Source of the DNA: Lithospermum erythrorhizon
Lineage: Eukaryota; Streptophyta; Magnoliopsida; Boraginales; Boraginaceae
Assembly (NCBI GenBank): GCA_019722365.1
Contig: JADFUC010000278.1
Coordinates: 1,354,100-1,418,099, forward strand
Direction of reading: 5' to 3'
Length of the DNA stretch: 64,000 bases
The notes under the pieces are model-generated. The model was given only the letters and a program-made list of their open reading frames with translations. It had not been told where the DNA came from and searched no databases. This document shows positions 42,819 to 53,639 of the stretch, one piece after another. How positions within the stretch are numbered: position 1 is the first letter of the stretch; every line of letters starts with the position of its first letter. The position numbers and the translations under genes are program-made.

Positions 42819-43443
42819 CTAGGCCGGTTTCCATCTTTGAGTATCTCTGTGTTTGTCGATGCAGGATGTATTTTACTGAGAACCAACAGAAGTAATACAG
42901 ACATCAAAAGAAAAGGAAAGTTGTAATTATAATACACTCCACATGGTGAAGAATGTACAAAATTCCAGTTTCATCATTAACAGGACCATCTATTATTTGC
43001 ATCAGTTATTTGCCAGGCTCTAGGTTGTATAGCACAGATTAGTGTGTAAATGTTTTATTCATTTAGTGATGTATGGCTTTGATTTTTGAATAAGAGCTAG
43101 AGATAAATGGCATTGCTAGCATTCTTCTCTCTATTTCCCTTCATGATAGTGTTTGTATCTCTATTACTCTTAATGTATTTGGAAAGTTCTCAAACATCAA
43201 ATTTTAGTTAACAGATATAGTATTATCATTACAAAGCCATTTATGACAAAATGTATTATTTGCATCTTTTTTCTTTTGTAACGGGACCCGCAGCCGCTAC
43301 TCGTTAAGTGCGGTAGACCTCGGGCTGACGTAATAACATGCAAACTGCGCTTGCTAGATGTATTATTTATATTATTATATATAGCGTAGTACGTTTGCAA
43401 GAAAACTACGAATATACATACTACTATTTGCATGTTTAGGTGT
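42819..43443. other. Convergent 3' ends, 5-phosphatase and choline kinase
   Basis: This short spacer lies between two convergent genes, so it should hold both 3' UTRs. A GC-richer island at about 43265-43370 is listed separately. Confidence 0.5.
43265..43370 (-). mobile_element. Possible SINE
   Basis: A GC-rich block in AT-rich surroundings. On the minus strand it reads GTCAGCCCGAGGTCTACC, then TAGCGGCTGCGGGTCCCG, then TTACAAAAGAAAAAAG, so an A-rich tail follows the body, as in a SINE. No clear A and B boxes or target-site duplication were found. Confidence 0.35.
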
Positions 43444-45264
43444 CTACTGATGCTTCACACCTAACAGTTGGTTCTTCTTCAACCAGTATTGCTCAAACCT
43501 TTGCCTTGCATACTCCATATAATCGAATTCAATACTGTTCACATATGTCTGTAATATCAAAATTCAGAACCATTATCAATACTATGAAAAATCATAAATG
43601 CAGGCATTTATTCTAGTATTGAGATGACTAAACAGAGATATGATAGCGTAAAATACCGAGATGATCCCCCACAATCCCCAGAAAATATGGCTTGCCAGAC
43701 TGTACTTCTCTGCTTCCTCGGACATCTTCCCTATTTCACTTTCATCTGCTTCATGTCCTAAACACATACAGTGAACCCAGTCAAAATAAATGAGAACTCG
43801 TCCCATGTTGAATATGTCAAAACATGCTGTCAAGTGATTTTCATACTTTCCCTTTCATGTATGTTGGACATTTTTGCATGATTCTGCTAATGTTTGGTAG
43901 AACATTTATGCTTCATGATTGAGCTTTCAAGTTCATACACCGTACACGACATGGTTCCAACCATTTTAGTGTCCCAAACCTATTCCCGTTCAGAATAAGC
44001 TATCATAATGTTCAAGAAACTAGCAATAAATAAGCACACAAACCTGCATAGCTGAGGTATGCATGTATGTATCGATGGCGCTCCTCTAGACCTGTTCAAG
44101 AATTCAAGAAAACATTTATTACTCGTACTACTAAAATCATTATGCAAAATGGTAATGCGAAAATTCAAGCAATCGACCTGGATATTTGTTGTAGTCTAAA
44201 ATATGAGGCGTCTCTGTGTGATAATTGGCAGCCATCTCGCAGAAGTGATTTGCAAAATCGTATGCAACAGGGTTGTAACTTGCATACTCATAATCCTGTA
44301 CAACAAATATCCTGTTGAAGTTAGTGTGCATATAACCTAGGACTGATCAAAATAAGAGAATTCAAAATGGCCAAAAATGTACTTACAATTAAAGTAAGCG
44401 ACCTTGTTTTGTCATCAATCATAATATTACCATACTGCAGATCATTGTGGCAAAAAGCAATTTCTTGTTCCTCTGGAAACTCATTTTCCAGCCTCTTAAT
44501 CTCATCATCTAGTTCATCTAAGCGGAACTCCTTCATATGCTCCGCAGAGCATATCTCTTTGGCCTCACTAAGAAAGGTTCTGTAGAAACCAGACATCAAA
44601 ATGAATAAAAATTCCATGTTTCAAATAATCAATAACCGCACATCATTGAACCCATACCTCAGCCTATCCCACAGGACAACATTTCTTGGGCCAGGCATGT
44701 CAAGTTGATGAAATTCTCTCACTTTGGCTGCTATTAGAGCAGAGATTTCAGTTTCATGGAGGTCGTCTGCTGATAATGTCTGAAATAAATAAGCTTAAGA
44801 TATGTGAGTGGAGGAGCCAGAAAACCGATGGGGTGCAAGTATACAAGGGGGGGGTAACAAACTTAGAAAACCAAATGAATTCAACCGACTTCCCTGTCTT
44901 GCAATTTTGCTCTTACCCTAGCATGAATGAACTGCTCGACTCTACCCTCAGAGAATTGCCCGAGAAGACGAGGTCCGAAACCAAGCCTAGACATGCACTG
45001 AAACGTCTTGATCTCCTCATCACGGTCGAAGAAGAGCTCAACGCCTTGGCCATAAAGCCTAACAAGAACATTTCTTGAAGACTCTTCATTTTCTATAGGC
45101 CAGCTAATCCTATAAACCTCATTTGTCATTGCACCCTTTAGATGCTCAACTTTGATGCCACTTACTTCAATCACATCCCCCCAATTCGAAGCTAATGTTA
45201 CAAGCAGATCAGTTAGTTCATGAGGTAGATTACCGTCAACACATCCATTAGTCTTCACTGCCAT
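43444..45264 (-). CDS. Choline kinase (choline/ethanolamine kinase family)
   Basis: Seven coding exons join in phase: 45264-44917, 44779-44658, 44579-44387, 44295-44178, 44091-44044, 43757-43657 and 43548-43444, giving 344 aa, close to plant choline kinases. The phosphotransferase signature [11 protein letters not shown] (residues 200-210, catalytic Asp about 203) and the family motif [18 protein letters not shown] (from about 222) are intact. An early FGPRLLGQF segment also fits. The enzyme phosphorylates choline with ATP, the first step of the CDP-choline route to phosphatidylcholine, in the cytosol. An acceptor just before the start codon (exon from about 45275) and a donor at about 45752 indicate a leader intron. 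The ATG at 45264 is the first in the exon. An ethanolamine kinase is less likely, but substrate choice cannot be read with certainty. Confidence 0.93.
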
Positions 45265-45275
45265 CCAACTGCAAG

Positions 45276-45751
45276 AAAACACTCAAGATTGTGAACAAAT
45301 AAGCTAAAGCTTATTCATCTGTTAAGCAGATTCAAATTATCTCAGAATTCACCCTCAATTTCAAATTATTCAGTTTATCACTTCTTCTGAAGCTAACAAA
45401 GACTAAACATGTTTCAAGAATTGCAAATAATGGTTACTTCACAAGAACTACAACAATTCCCCTTTACATGATTCTTTCAAGCCTTAAATTCCCAATGTAA
45501 CATGAAATATTATTCATGTAAATTCAACTTACCTCAGTCCTCAGATCAAATTGAATATTAACTAACTCAGTTTATCTTGACTCTTGAGCTAACAATAACA
45601 ACTAATGTTCCAAGAATTTCAAATCTGGTAACTTGACAACCACATGATAGTAAGTAGTAATTCTGAACTTTTCACAGTACAAGTTAACCAAGTACATAAA
45701 AGTTGCTCATGCACTGATTTCTCATTGACATCAAGAAACTGAAGAACTCAC
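45276..45751 (-). other. 5' leader intron of choline kinase
   Basis: On the minus strand, the exon ending GATTTTAG is followed by donor GTGAGTT at 45751, and the acceptor TTTTCTTGCAG ends at 45276, eleven bases before the start codon. The intervening sequence is AT-rich and has no open frame. Confidence 0.6.
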
Positions 45752-45894
45752 CTAAAATCAAAAGGGTCGTTGAAGAAAACTGTAGAGGAACAGAGGAAGT
45801 CAATTATTTTGTCTCTCTCACTCACACTCACAGATGAAATCGATGTAATCTTTGAATACTTCAGCTCAGATGGTTAGAAAATGTCTCACTTTGT

Positions 45895-45909
45895 GTATAT
45901 TATATATAG
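45895..45909 (-). promoter_or_regulatory. Candidate TATA box of choline kinase
   Basis: Read on the minus strand this is CTATATATAATATAC, about 145 bp upstream of the leader-intron donor. The distance leaves room for a leader exon of roughly 110-120 bases. Confidence 0.5.
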
Positions 45910-46781
45910 ACTATTTTGCATGGACAAAAAACCAAGAATCTGGTTATACTATGACTTTTGTAATAAAAGCATACTTCCCTTTATATTCAATTTTATAAGA
46001 TTATTACAGTAACATTTAAGTGCATATATCACAAACAGACAAGAAAGTCGATATCACTTCATTTATTGAATGCAATAGAATTTCATTTTTTTGAATTATA
46101 TTGACCAAAGCATGATCTATATATTACGCTAGTAGATAGTAATCTTGAATCAATTCGAAAAATTAGTATCTTTTGTTGTCACATAGATAAGGTTACATAT
46201 AACCCGACATTCTTAACTCCGCTTGGACGAAAATTTCTCCAAAAAGGTATTGGAAAATGTTATTGTAATTGACCCAAAAAATAAAATTCCATACATCCAG
46301 TGATCTGAAAAAACCAATCGTGGATCATGATGGACGATACGAAATGAATAGAGAATTGCTTTAATTACATAAGTTGCGTAAGGCCCCCTCTAGCCACAGC
46401 GAAGACGAATTCTAACCCACAAATCAACTTCCCAAAATGAAATACTCTATTCTTGACTTTTGCTTGAGGATGAAAAAAGGCAATGTAATACCCTTTTTTC
46501 TTACTCTAAACTTGGTCCAAGTTAATGAATGTCTTGCATGTAGTTGTAATGATTTTCTCAACAAGAAAGAATAAAAGTCCATGTGAACGAAAATAAAAGT
46601 CGATTTGTCAAACAAAGAAAGTTCTTCATGGATAAGCAATTTGACTTTTGATAGTATCTCTATCATCGAAATATTAACTGACCAGAGTAATGTTATAATA
46701 GTGAAAACTATTTAGAAATAAATACCAACTTGATCATTAACCAAAATAAAATACAACATAAATATATATTATACACAAAAA
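45910..46781. other. Intergenic between choline kinase and carboxypeptidase gene
   Basis: Spacer containing the choline kinase upstream region and the carboxypeptidase 3' UTR. No other gene seen. The minus-strand open frame at 46424-46666 has no recognisable features. Confidence 0.5.
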
Positions 46782-49700
46782 TCAAACGGCGAGAGCACGT
46801 TTTGTTCCCACCATTTCTCTTTGTTTTAATTGATTAAATATAACTTTTCTCTTCATCAAAAAACAGAGAAATGCCAGTATTGAAACTAAAAGAAATGAAA
46901 ACTCTAAGTAGTGTCCTGGTAAGAAAAACAATTTTGAATTGCTGTTTTCAGCTTTGTTGCAATCGTTTAAAGCTTGTAGTTGAACATTGTCGTCAGTGAT
47001 TAGTGGATCCAGAACAAAATCTAGTGACATGGCTTCATCTCCCAGTGCAATAGATGTACTTTTCGACTTGTAACCAGGCATGGTTGCTACAACTACAAGT
47101 TGAAAATAACGACAGTATCAGTTTACAGAACTCGGAAGGAACAAATATGCATGCAGCCACAAGGGAATGCAACCATAAGAAAAGTACACCCGAGCTACAA
47201 TACAATTAATATCATGCTCAAATTAAGCTCAAGGAGAGCTCACGAGAATACATTTTTAAGAGATCACAAACTACTACTGAATCCCAAGTGATAAAAGAAT
47301 GAAGGTTATTTACTTTCGTATTGCTCTCCTGGAGCCAATAGGCGATGATAGTCTGCAAATGATTGGCTAGCCTTAATCTGTCATAATAAACATATGAATT
47401 ACCATATAACACAGTAGAGAAAAGGCAGGTATATTTGACACAGCAAGTGAAGTTTATAATGACGCTATTGGTTAGAGTAAATAGTCCTTAACAACAAAAT
47501 TGTAATTCCAAAGAGCAGAATCTTAATGCCTAGGAAGATGGTCAATTTTCCAAGTCAAGGTTCGTATGTTCGCTACTGAGTTTCCCTTTGGACAATAATC
47601 AAGGCATTTGACGTGCCACGAGCTCGCTTGGAAATTTTGAATTCAATCATGCAACGAGTAAACTTTATTCACTAAGGTTATCATTAGCAATAAAATGCAT
47701 ATCCAGTAACTTGAGATATTATAGCAACAATCTATAGGACATACCGTGTAGTCTATTCCCTTTACAGCTATTGATGCAGCCAGAGGTCTTCCCTGGTTTG
47801 ATGAAAATATCCGACCATGGATCCCTGTCTGCAATATTAATGTTCAAATGTTCAAGTTCATAACCCATGAAAATAATAATACACGGCAGCATAATCAGAA
47901 AAAGGATTATATAACTGCAAAACATAAGACCATTGCAACGTGAGCACCTCTATTCTTACTACTTTAACATTGATGTGATGCGGAACCAAAATTGAAGCAA
48001 CAATAAAATTATAGTTAGGATGATAAGAAGGCTGATAGATATCACATACAGCCAACAAGTGAAAAGGGCCTCTGCCAGAACTGTAATCATTTCTCTTTTT
48101 TCTTTCCCTTTTGGTGTGATTTTCATAAATGCCTACGATAAGGAACAATATCAAGAAGAAACTACCTTCACAAGGCTGGCAACAAGATTTAGCATACTCA
48201 TTCTGTTGTATTCCCATATAGTAGGAAGCTGCACATGCACAAGTAGGGGTTTAAGGATGGAAAAGAAAATGCATGTCAAAATCTCAGAGGAAGATGCCCT
48301 GTATTTATCTCTATGTGGGGTAGATTTTTCGAACAAATAGAGGACTAGAAAGATGGGCTAAGTAACAAGCTAAATGAGAAGTTGAGAAATCTAGCATGAG
48401 TAAGATCTCACCTCAGTGGAAGGAGGCCATTTGTTGTCACTGATCTCCAAAGTTAGCTCAAAACATCCACCATGGATGTAATTCCAATCTTGCATCCCTC
48501 CATATATCGGATACCTGAACTAACACAAGGATGTAAAAAAATTCTATATAATTTAATAACACTGCAATCAATTTTTATTCTTGTTGTCATACCATAGTGC
48601 TCCATTTGTGATTCCTCCTGGAAATTCCTGGCTTTGTGACATATTACGGTGAGATTTGCTATATACACTTGCCAAGAATCTAAAAGTTTGGTCATCAGGG
48701 CATGCATAGTATGCTTTCCTGTGGCACATATAAGCAAAAAGCATCAATGATGAGATAAAAATGACATTTAGTTGATTCATGACATGGTAAACAAAATATG
48801 AAATAAATGAACCAAAAACATGCGATAAGCAGTATTGTCTGCTTGAGAATAACATGTGGTATAATTACTGATCCCTCTCAGTAGTTAGCATGACATGTCC
48901 ACTAACTATATGATCAAGACAACTGCTCAAAATTGGCATTGATTGACTGTAAAACGAGAGGTGGATGAAAAAAAAGGCGAACTGCATTAATTCTAAGATC
49001 CATCAACCTAAAGGAATTAAGTGAATGAAAAATAGATGGTGCAATATGTTCATTAACTAACTTTTCGTGGATGTACATTGAAAAATAATTTAAAAGAACT
49101 TCATTAGATTAAGCTTAAGAGTAGATTCCCTTGTGTAACAAAATGCATAGAGCACAAACAATTTAGGTTGAAATATTGAACTCGCCTTTTATCGTCTGTG
49201 CCATCCCATGGATAATTTGCAACAAGTGCTCCCTGTGAGGAGGGCCCAAATGAGGATCAGCAAAATCAAGTATGTATGCTCTAATTAATATAAATGAGGA
49301 CTTAGAGGAAGGCACCCAGGGTGTTTGCACAATAAGATTTTACATCGTATAAAGGATTTGGATATATGAGCCATTACCCCATGTAGATCATAGATGCCTT
49401 AAAAATACCTTCATCCAGCTCATTATTGCTTTGCTTCACTCTGTCGCTACTGCATCATCATTCATGGGAAAGAACTAAGTCATTACATGTCAGTCGAGCA
49501 TCTTGATAAAATGTCATTCTGATTTAATAATACTTTATTCTGAATGAATAGGAAGTTTTACAGCTCCTCAAGCACAACCCATAACATAAAAAAAAATTAT
49601 AGATGAAATATATACAGTAATAAATTATCTGTCAATTAAAAGAATTTCCACATTTAAGATTTCCTGTTGAAAGTCTGCCACGCTGAACAACCACAAAACA

Positions 49701-50022
49701 CCACATCATAAGATTAGATAGTGAACTAAATGTGTTGCATGTATTTTCATTTGACTTCAATCAAATATGACAGAATACATATTCACCCATTGAATCATTA
49801 TAATCATATGATTCAGTTTGGATAAGTATAGGTTCAGAACATATGAGAAAGATACCTGATCAGGGAAATCGCGATTCAAGTCAATGCCATTTGCATTCCC
49901 TCTCGTCCTTAAAGAATATCCATCAGGATTCATTGATGGGAGTATATGAAGGTGCACTTTATTAACAATTAAGGTAGCCTGCCATGATCATCCACCAGAG
50001 TCTTATTAAACCTTGTACAAAT

Positions 50023-50340
50023 CCACAATCGTTACTTTATACCAATATCATTGAGATAATTTAAACAATGCAACAGAAACTAATTTTCATTTAATGCAAT
50101 TATCAAGTCACAAAAAACCTAACATTACTAACTCATTTACATTATGGAACATATGCATTGTTAATAATAAACCTGTAATAAACTACAGAATCGTTGCTTT
50201 ATACCAATATCATTGAGATAATTTAAACAATTCAACAGAAACTTCATTTAAGAATGCAATTATCAAGTCACAAGTAAAAAACTCTAACATTACCAACTCA
50301 TTTTACACATGGAACATATGCATTACACAATAATAAACAT
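50023..50340. repeat. 162-bp tandem duplication in carboxypeptidase intron 6
   Basis: TCGTTACTTTATACCAATAT at 50029 recurs, with one change, at 50191. Both copies continue with CATTGAGATAATTTAAACAA, then GCAATTATCAAGTCACAA and TGGAACATATGCATT. The two copies are about 93% alike by eye over the aligned parts, so the duplication is fairly recent. Confidence 0.92.
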
Positions 50341-51099
50341 CTCGTGATTGTAGCTTTTAGTCAAAGCTACTATTATATGATAAGCAAAGCATTGATGGGA
50401 AGAAGTCATTCATGAGTAAGATGTTTACCAATGGGTCCTTCATGTAATTGTCACAAAGCCAGTTTGCAAGACGTAGGAGAAGCTCACGACCAACTGGTTC
50501 ATCTCCATGGACATTACCTATGAACTGCAAGATGAAGATCTCTTAGCATATTAATCACCAATAACAAATATAGTATTCATACTTGAGTGTAAGTGTCAAA
50601 CCACCAAAAGATGAAATTGGAATTCGGAAGTGAAGAATGGGTAGGGCATAGACAGAACAAAGTACAGTGAGCAAAATAAATAAATCGTAATGTGACTTGT
50701 TTGAATGACTTTACTTCAACCAAATGTCCTGTGACTTGTTAGAACTCGGATAGATCTTCAAATTTATGTGACCTCTCTTTCGATAAATATAAATATATAA
50801 TCCATCTAGAAATTTTTGTTATGTAAATATATATGGGTATACATATTTTTAATACTGTAATTTTGTTCAAATAGAACGAAAATACGTGTAATAGGATCCT
50901 ACTGGAAATGATCATCAACAACTGCCTACCCAATGGATGCCACAGAATCTGAGACTTTGTGTCAACTAACACACACGGACGGACCCAAAATTTCAACATT
51001 GGGTATTCATTTCATGATTGAGGAGAAGTGTTTTGGAGATGGGTATTCTTTTTGGAGAGAATAGAAGTGAACAAAAGCAAAAAAAAAAAACTGATTGGT

Positions 51100-51170
51100 T
51101 TAAGTTTTGAACTAGAGACCTCCTACAAGTTAGTGAAACCCGTAACCATCTAAACCATTTTAATTTCATG
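51100..51170 (-). mobile_element. Probable tRNA-derived SINE, minus orientation
   Basis: On the minus strand, TGGTTTAGATGGTTACGGG fits a tRNA-like A box (TGGTTTAGATGG), and GTCTCTAGTTCAAAAC, about 30 bases on, fits a B box (GTTCAAAAC). The stretch lies 40 bp from the better-defined SINE at 51206. The far end is unclear. Confidence 0.5.
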
Positions 51171-51189
51171 TAGGATATTCATGTGAATG

Positions 51190-51333
51190 CCCTCACTACT
51201 ATCTAACCACTAGGGTTAGTCCAGTGGCCACGGGATATTACATATTACTCATAATGATGAGGTTCTGGGATCGAGTCCTTGTAATGAAACGGACCGAATT
51301 TTTGGGGGAAAAAAATACCCTCACTACTATCTA
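51190..51333 (+). mobile_element. tRNA-derived SINE with 16-bp target duplication
   Basis: The body (51206-51317) has an A-box-like TTAGTCCAGTGG near 51216-51227 and a B-box-like GGTTCTGGGATCGAGTCC at 51261-51278, the promoter pair of tRNA-derived SINEs. It ends in GGGGGAAAAAAAT. The 16 bases CCCTCACTACTATCTA occur exactly on both sides (51190-51205 and 51318-51333), a perfect target-site duplication. The element sits in intron 5 of the carboxypeptidase gene, opposite to its direction. The perfect flanks show a recent insertion. Confidence 0.85.
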
Positions 51334-53639
51334 GGTCCAAACAGATGATCCTATCCTGACTTATAGACCCGAATGGGAAAAAAAGATTAATTAACCAAAG
51401 TAACCACGCTAAGCTTAGTTACTCTCATACTGATGGTAGACAGAGAGGAAAGAAGCCAGTATAAGGAAGAGACTTCAGATTTAATATGAAATATCATACC
51501 TTAAATGCAGGTTCAGCCTCTTTCTTCGCAGGCTTGTCAGAAATTTCCATTACCCACTGCAATAAAATGAATGACGAAACTGCTAAATCTAGAGTTAAAA
51601 TAAAATGATCAATTGAAGGCGCGGTAGATGAGTAGAAAGTTAGGGTAAATGAAGTATTACCAATGGCACTCCTTGAACACTTTTTCCTATACTGATAGCA
51701 GATCCAGAGGGAAAACAACTCTAAATCAGTAAATAATTGAAGCAAATACTGGTAAAGTACTATATCAGAAATTAGCACAGGTTACGTACAAAGTAAATTA
51801 ACGACAACTTATTAATTATGTATTTCAGACCTAGGAAATTTCACTGCAACCTTCATCGTAGACATTTTGTTTTTCGTGTCATAACACTAAAGAAACTTTT
51901 CTCACATATATAAGCCTATCACTGACTTTAAGTGGGGTTGTAATCTTTTTTTTTAGCTTTGGTTGCAATTGAAGTGTGAATTGTTACATCAAATTAATTC
52001 TTATCGCCTTTCAACGACACCAAAGCATATATCAGCATTACCTGTATATTCTTGATATGCTACTGCACCTACTGTGAAAAGCCAAAATTTCCCCCTCGAG
52101 ATCGTCATTAGTCATATATCCCTCTGCTAATTTATCTCTGAAAAACAACAACCAGTATCAATCACAAATTATTTTAAGAAACTTACCAGCAGAAACCACT
52201 AACCCAGAACGTAGGAAAAGGAGCAAGAGAATGAACATACAGCATTGCTCGATACTCTTCGTCAGTTAATTGCTTTTCCTCAAACAAACGCCTACCTGAT
52301 CTTGTATTACCATCCTCTACAGAAACTACATCAATTAGTTAATCTTCTAAAATTTAATCATGATCGTCATTATCCATTAAAATCCAATACTAATAACAGG
52401 AACAAAAGGACACTGTAGCCTAAATAATGCTTTCGGCACAGTCTGAAAGTACAAAAACTTAGATTTCCAAGCCAAAAAATTTCAGTAGCTCCCCATATTC
52501 ATTAGCTTCCACTTGAAATAATCGGCATCAGAGAGACAGAAATTTTATATAGGAGGGGGGGAAGGAACCAATATTATATAAATGAAGAAAAAAAAATTAG
52601 GGGTGGCCGATAACTTAATTTTTGAAAGTAAAAATTAATTTTTCAAAATTTTAGGGGCGAATCTAATTGATCAAAGATCTACTACTTACATTTCATAAAA
52701 GTCTTTAAATCTTTATAATTGAGTGGGGAATGGAAATGAGTGATTATCCTAAACTACGAGGGAATGTACTTGGTAGTTTTTTCCTGACAAAAATATGAAA
52801 TTGTGACTTGTTTTTAGTCTTCTTCTCATCAGTTTCAGTTCCTCAATCACCAGTTCCAATTATAATTAGTAGAAATGATGGCGCTTAAAAATTGTGTAGT
52901 AATTAATTCATTAATTAATTAAGTAATTACCTAAGTGTAAGTTACGCATGATAATTAAGCTATAATGATGACATCCGAAAATCCGTTATATCTACACTCT
53001 GAGTCATTAATACGAAAACAAAATAATTAGCAATCAATTTTGTAAATTCCATAGCCATATCTCTATCCGTGAGTACTTCTTCATCGTATATAACACTATA
53101 TATATCATGAGATAAATTAAAAGTAAACAATAAATAAAATATTGATACAAGTATGATTATAACTACAGATACCTGAAGAGTTAATTGATGTGAGAAAGGT
53201 GGGTTTAGAGAGGGCGAGAGAAGAAAGAGTTAGTGAGAGAAAGTAGAGAGAGAAAGCGGAGATCTTCTCGTTCTTCATCGCGATCATCAAATGTGTGAAT
53301 CTGCATCTATCTGTTCCTTCAGGAGATTCAGAAGGGCCGCATTGACTTTTATATTTATTATGCTTTTCTTTCTTTCATCGTTCAATCAGGAGGGTCTGGG
53401 AAGTTGGAACCCGTGCCATGCAATGGGGATAGATAGGTGGGTGTGGTATGCACGCCTACTTACTTTGATTTTATTAAGGATTAGTCGATATATTATTACC
53501 TCGCTACGATTTGCATTCTGGACAGCCAGGCCGACACGATCGATTTGTTTTTTTTAAAACAAAATATTTCTAAAAATCCTCAAACTGTCGTGACTAACTA
53601 CCTCAAGCGTTACTACCTTGTAACATCACAAGAAGTTAA

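Larger units (their letters stand above)
46782..53278 (-). pseudogene. Carboxypeptidase D / SOL1-like, exon 8 damaged
   Basis: Fifteen exons: 53278-53173, 52316-52241, 52137-52042, 51691-51661, 51556-51500, 50524-50429, 49978-49856, 49474-49378 (damaged), 49232-49186, 48718-48593, 48514-48412, 48228-48166, 47828-47745, 47377-47314 and 47092-46782. Apart from exon 8 all are open and in phase (1383 nt). The protein starts with a signal peptide, carries the M14 zinc motif NVHGDEP (about 126-132), NPDGY, LNRDFPD, the catalytic-Glu segment FELTLEISDNKWP, a transthyretin-like domain (GIHGRIF), and one C-terminal membrane span. This matches plant SOL1, which trims C-terminal Arg/Lys from peptides such as CLE19. 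Exon 8 starts normally (FFPMNDDAVATE) but has an in-frame TGA and several indels before CTACATGGG, the codons of the LHG segment that holds the third zinc ligand. Exon 9 ends in a GC donor. Skipping exon 8 restores the frame. Confidence 0.88.
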
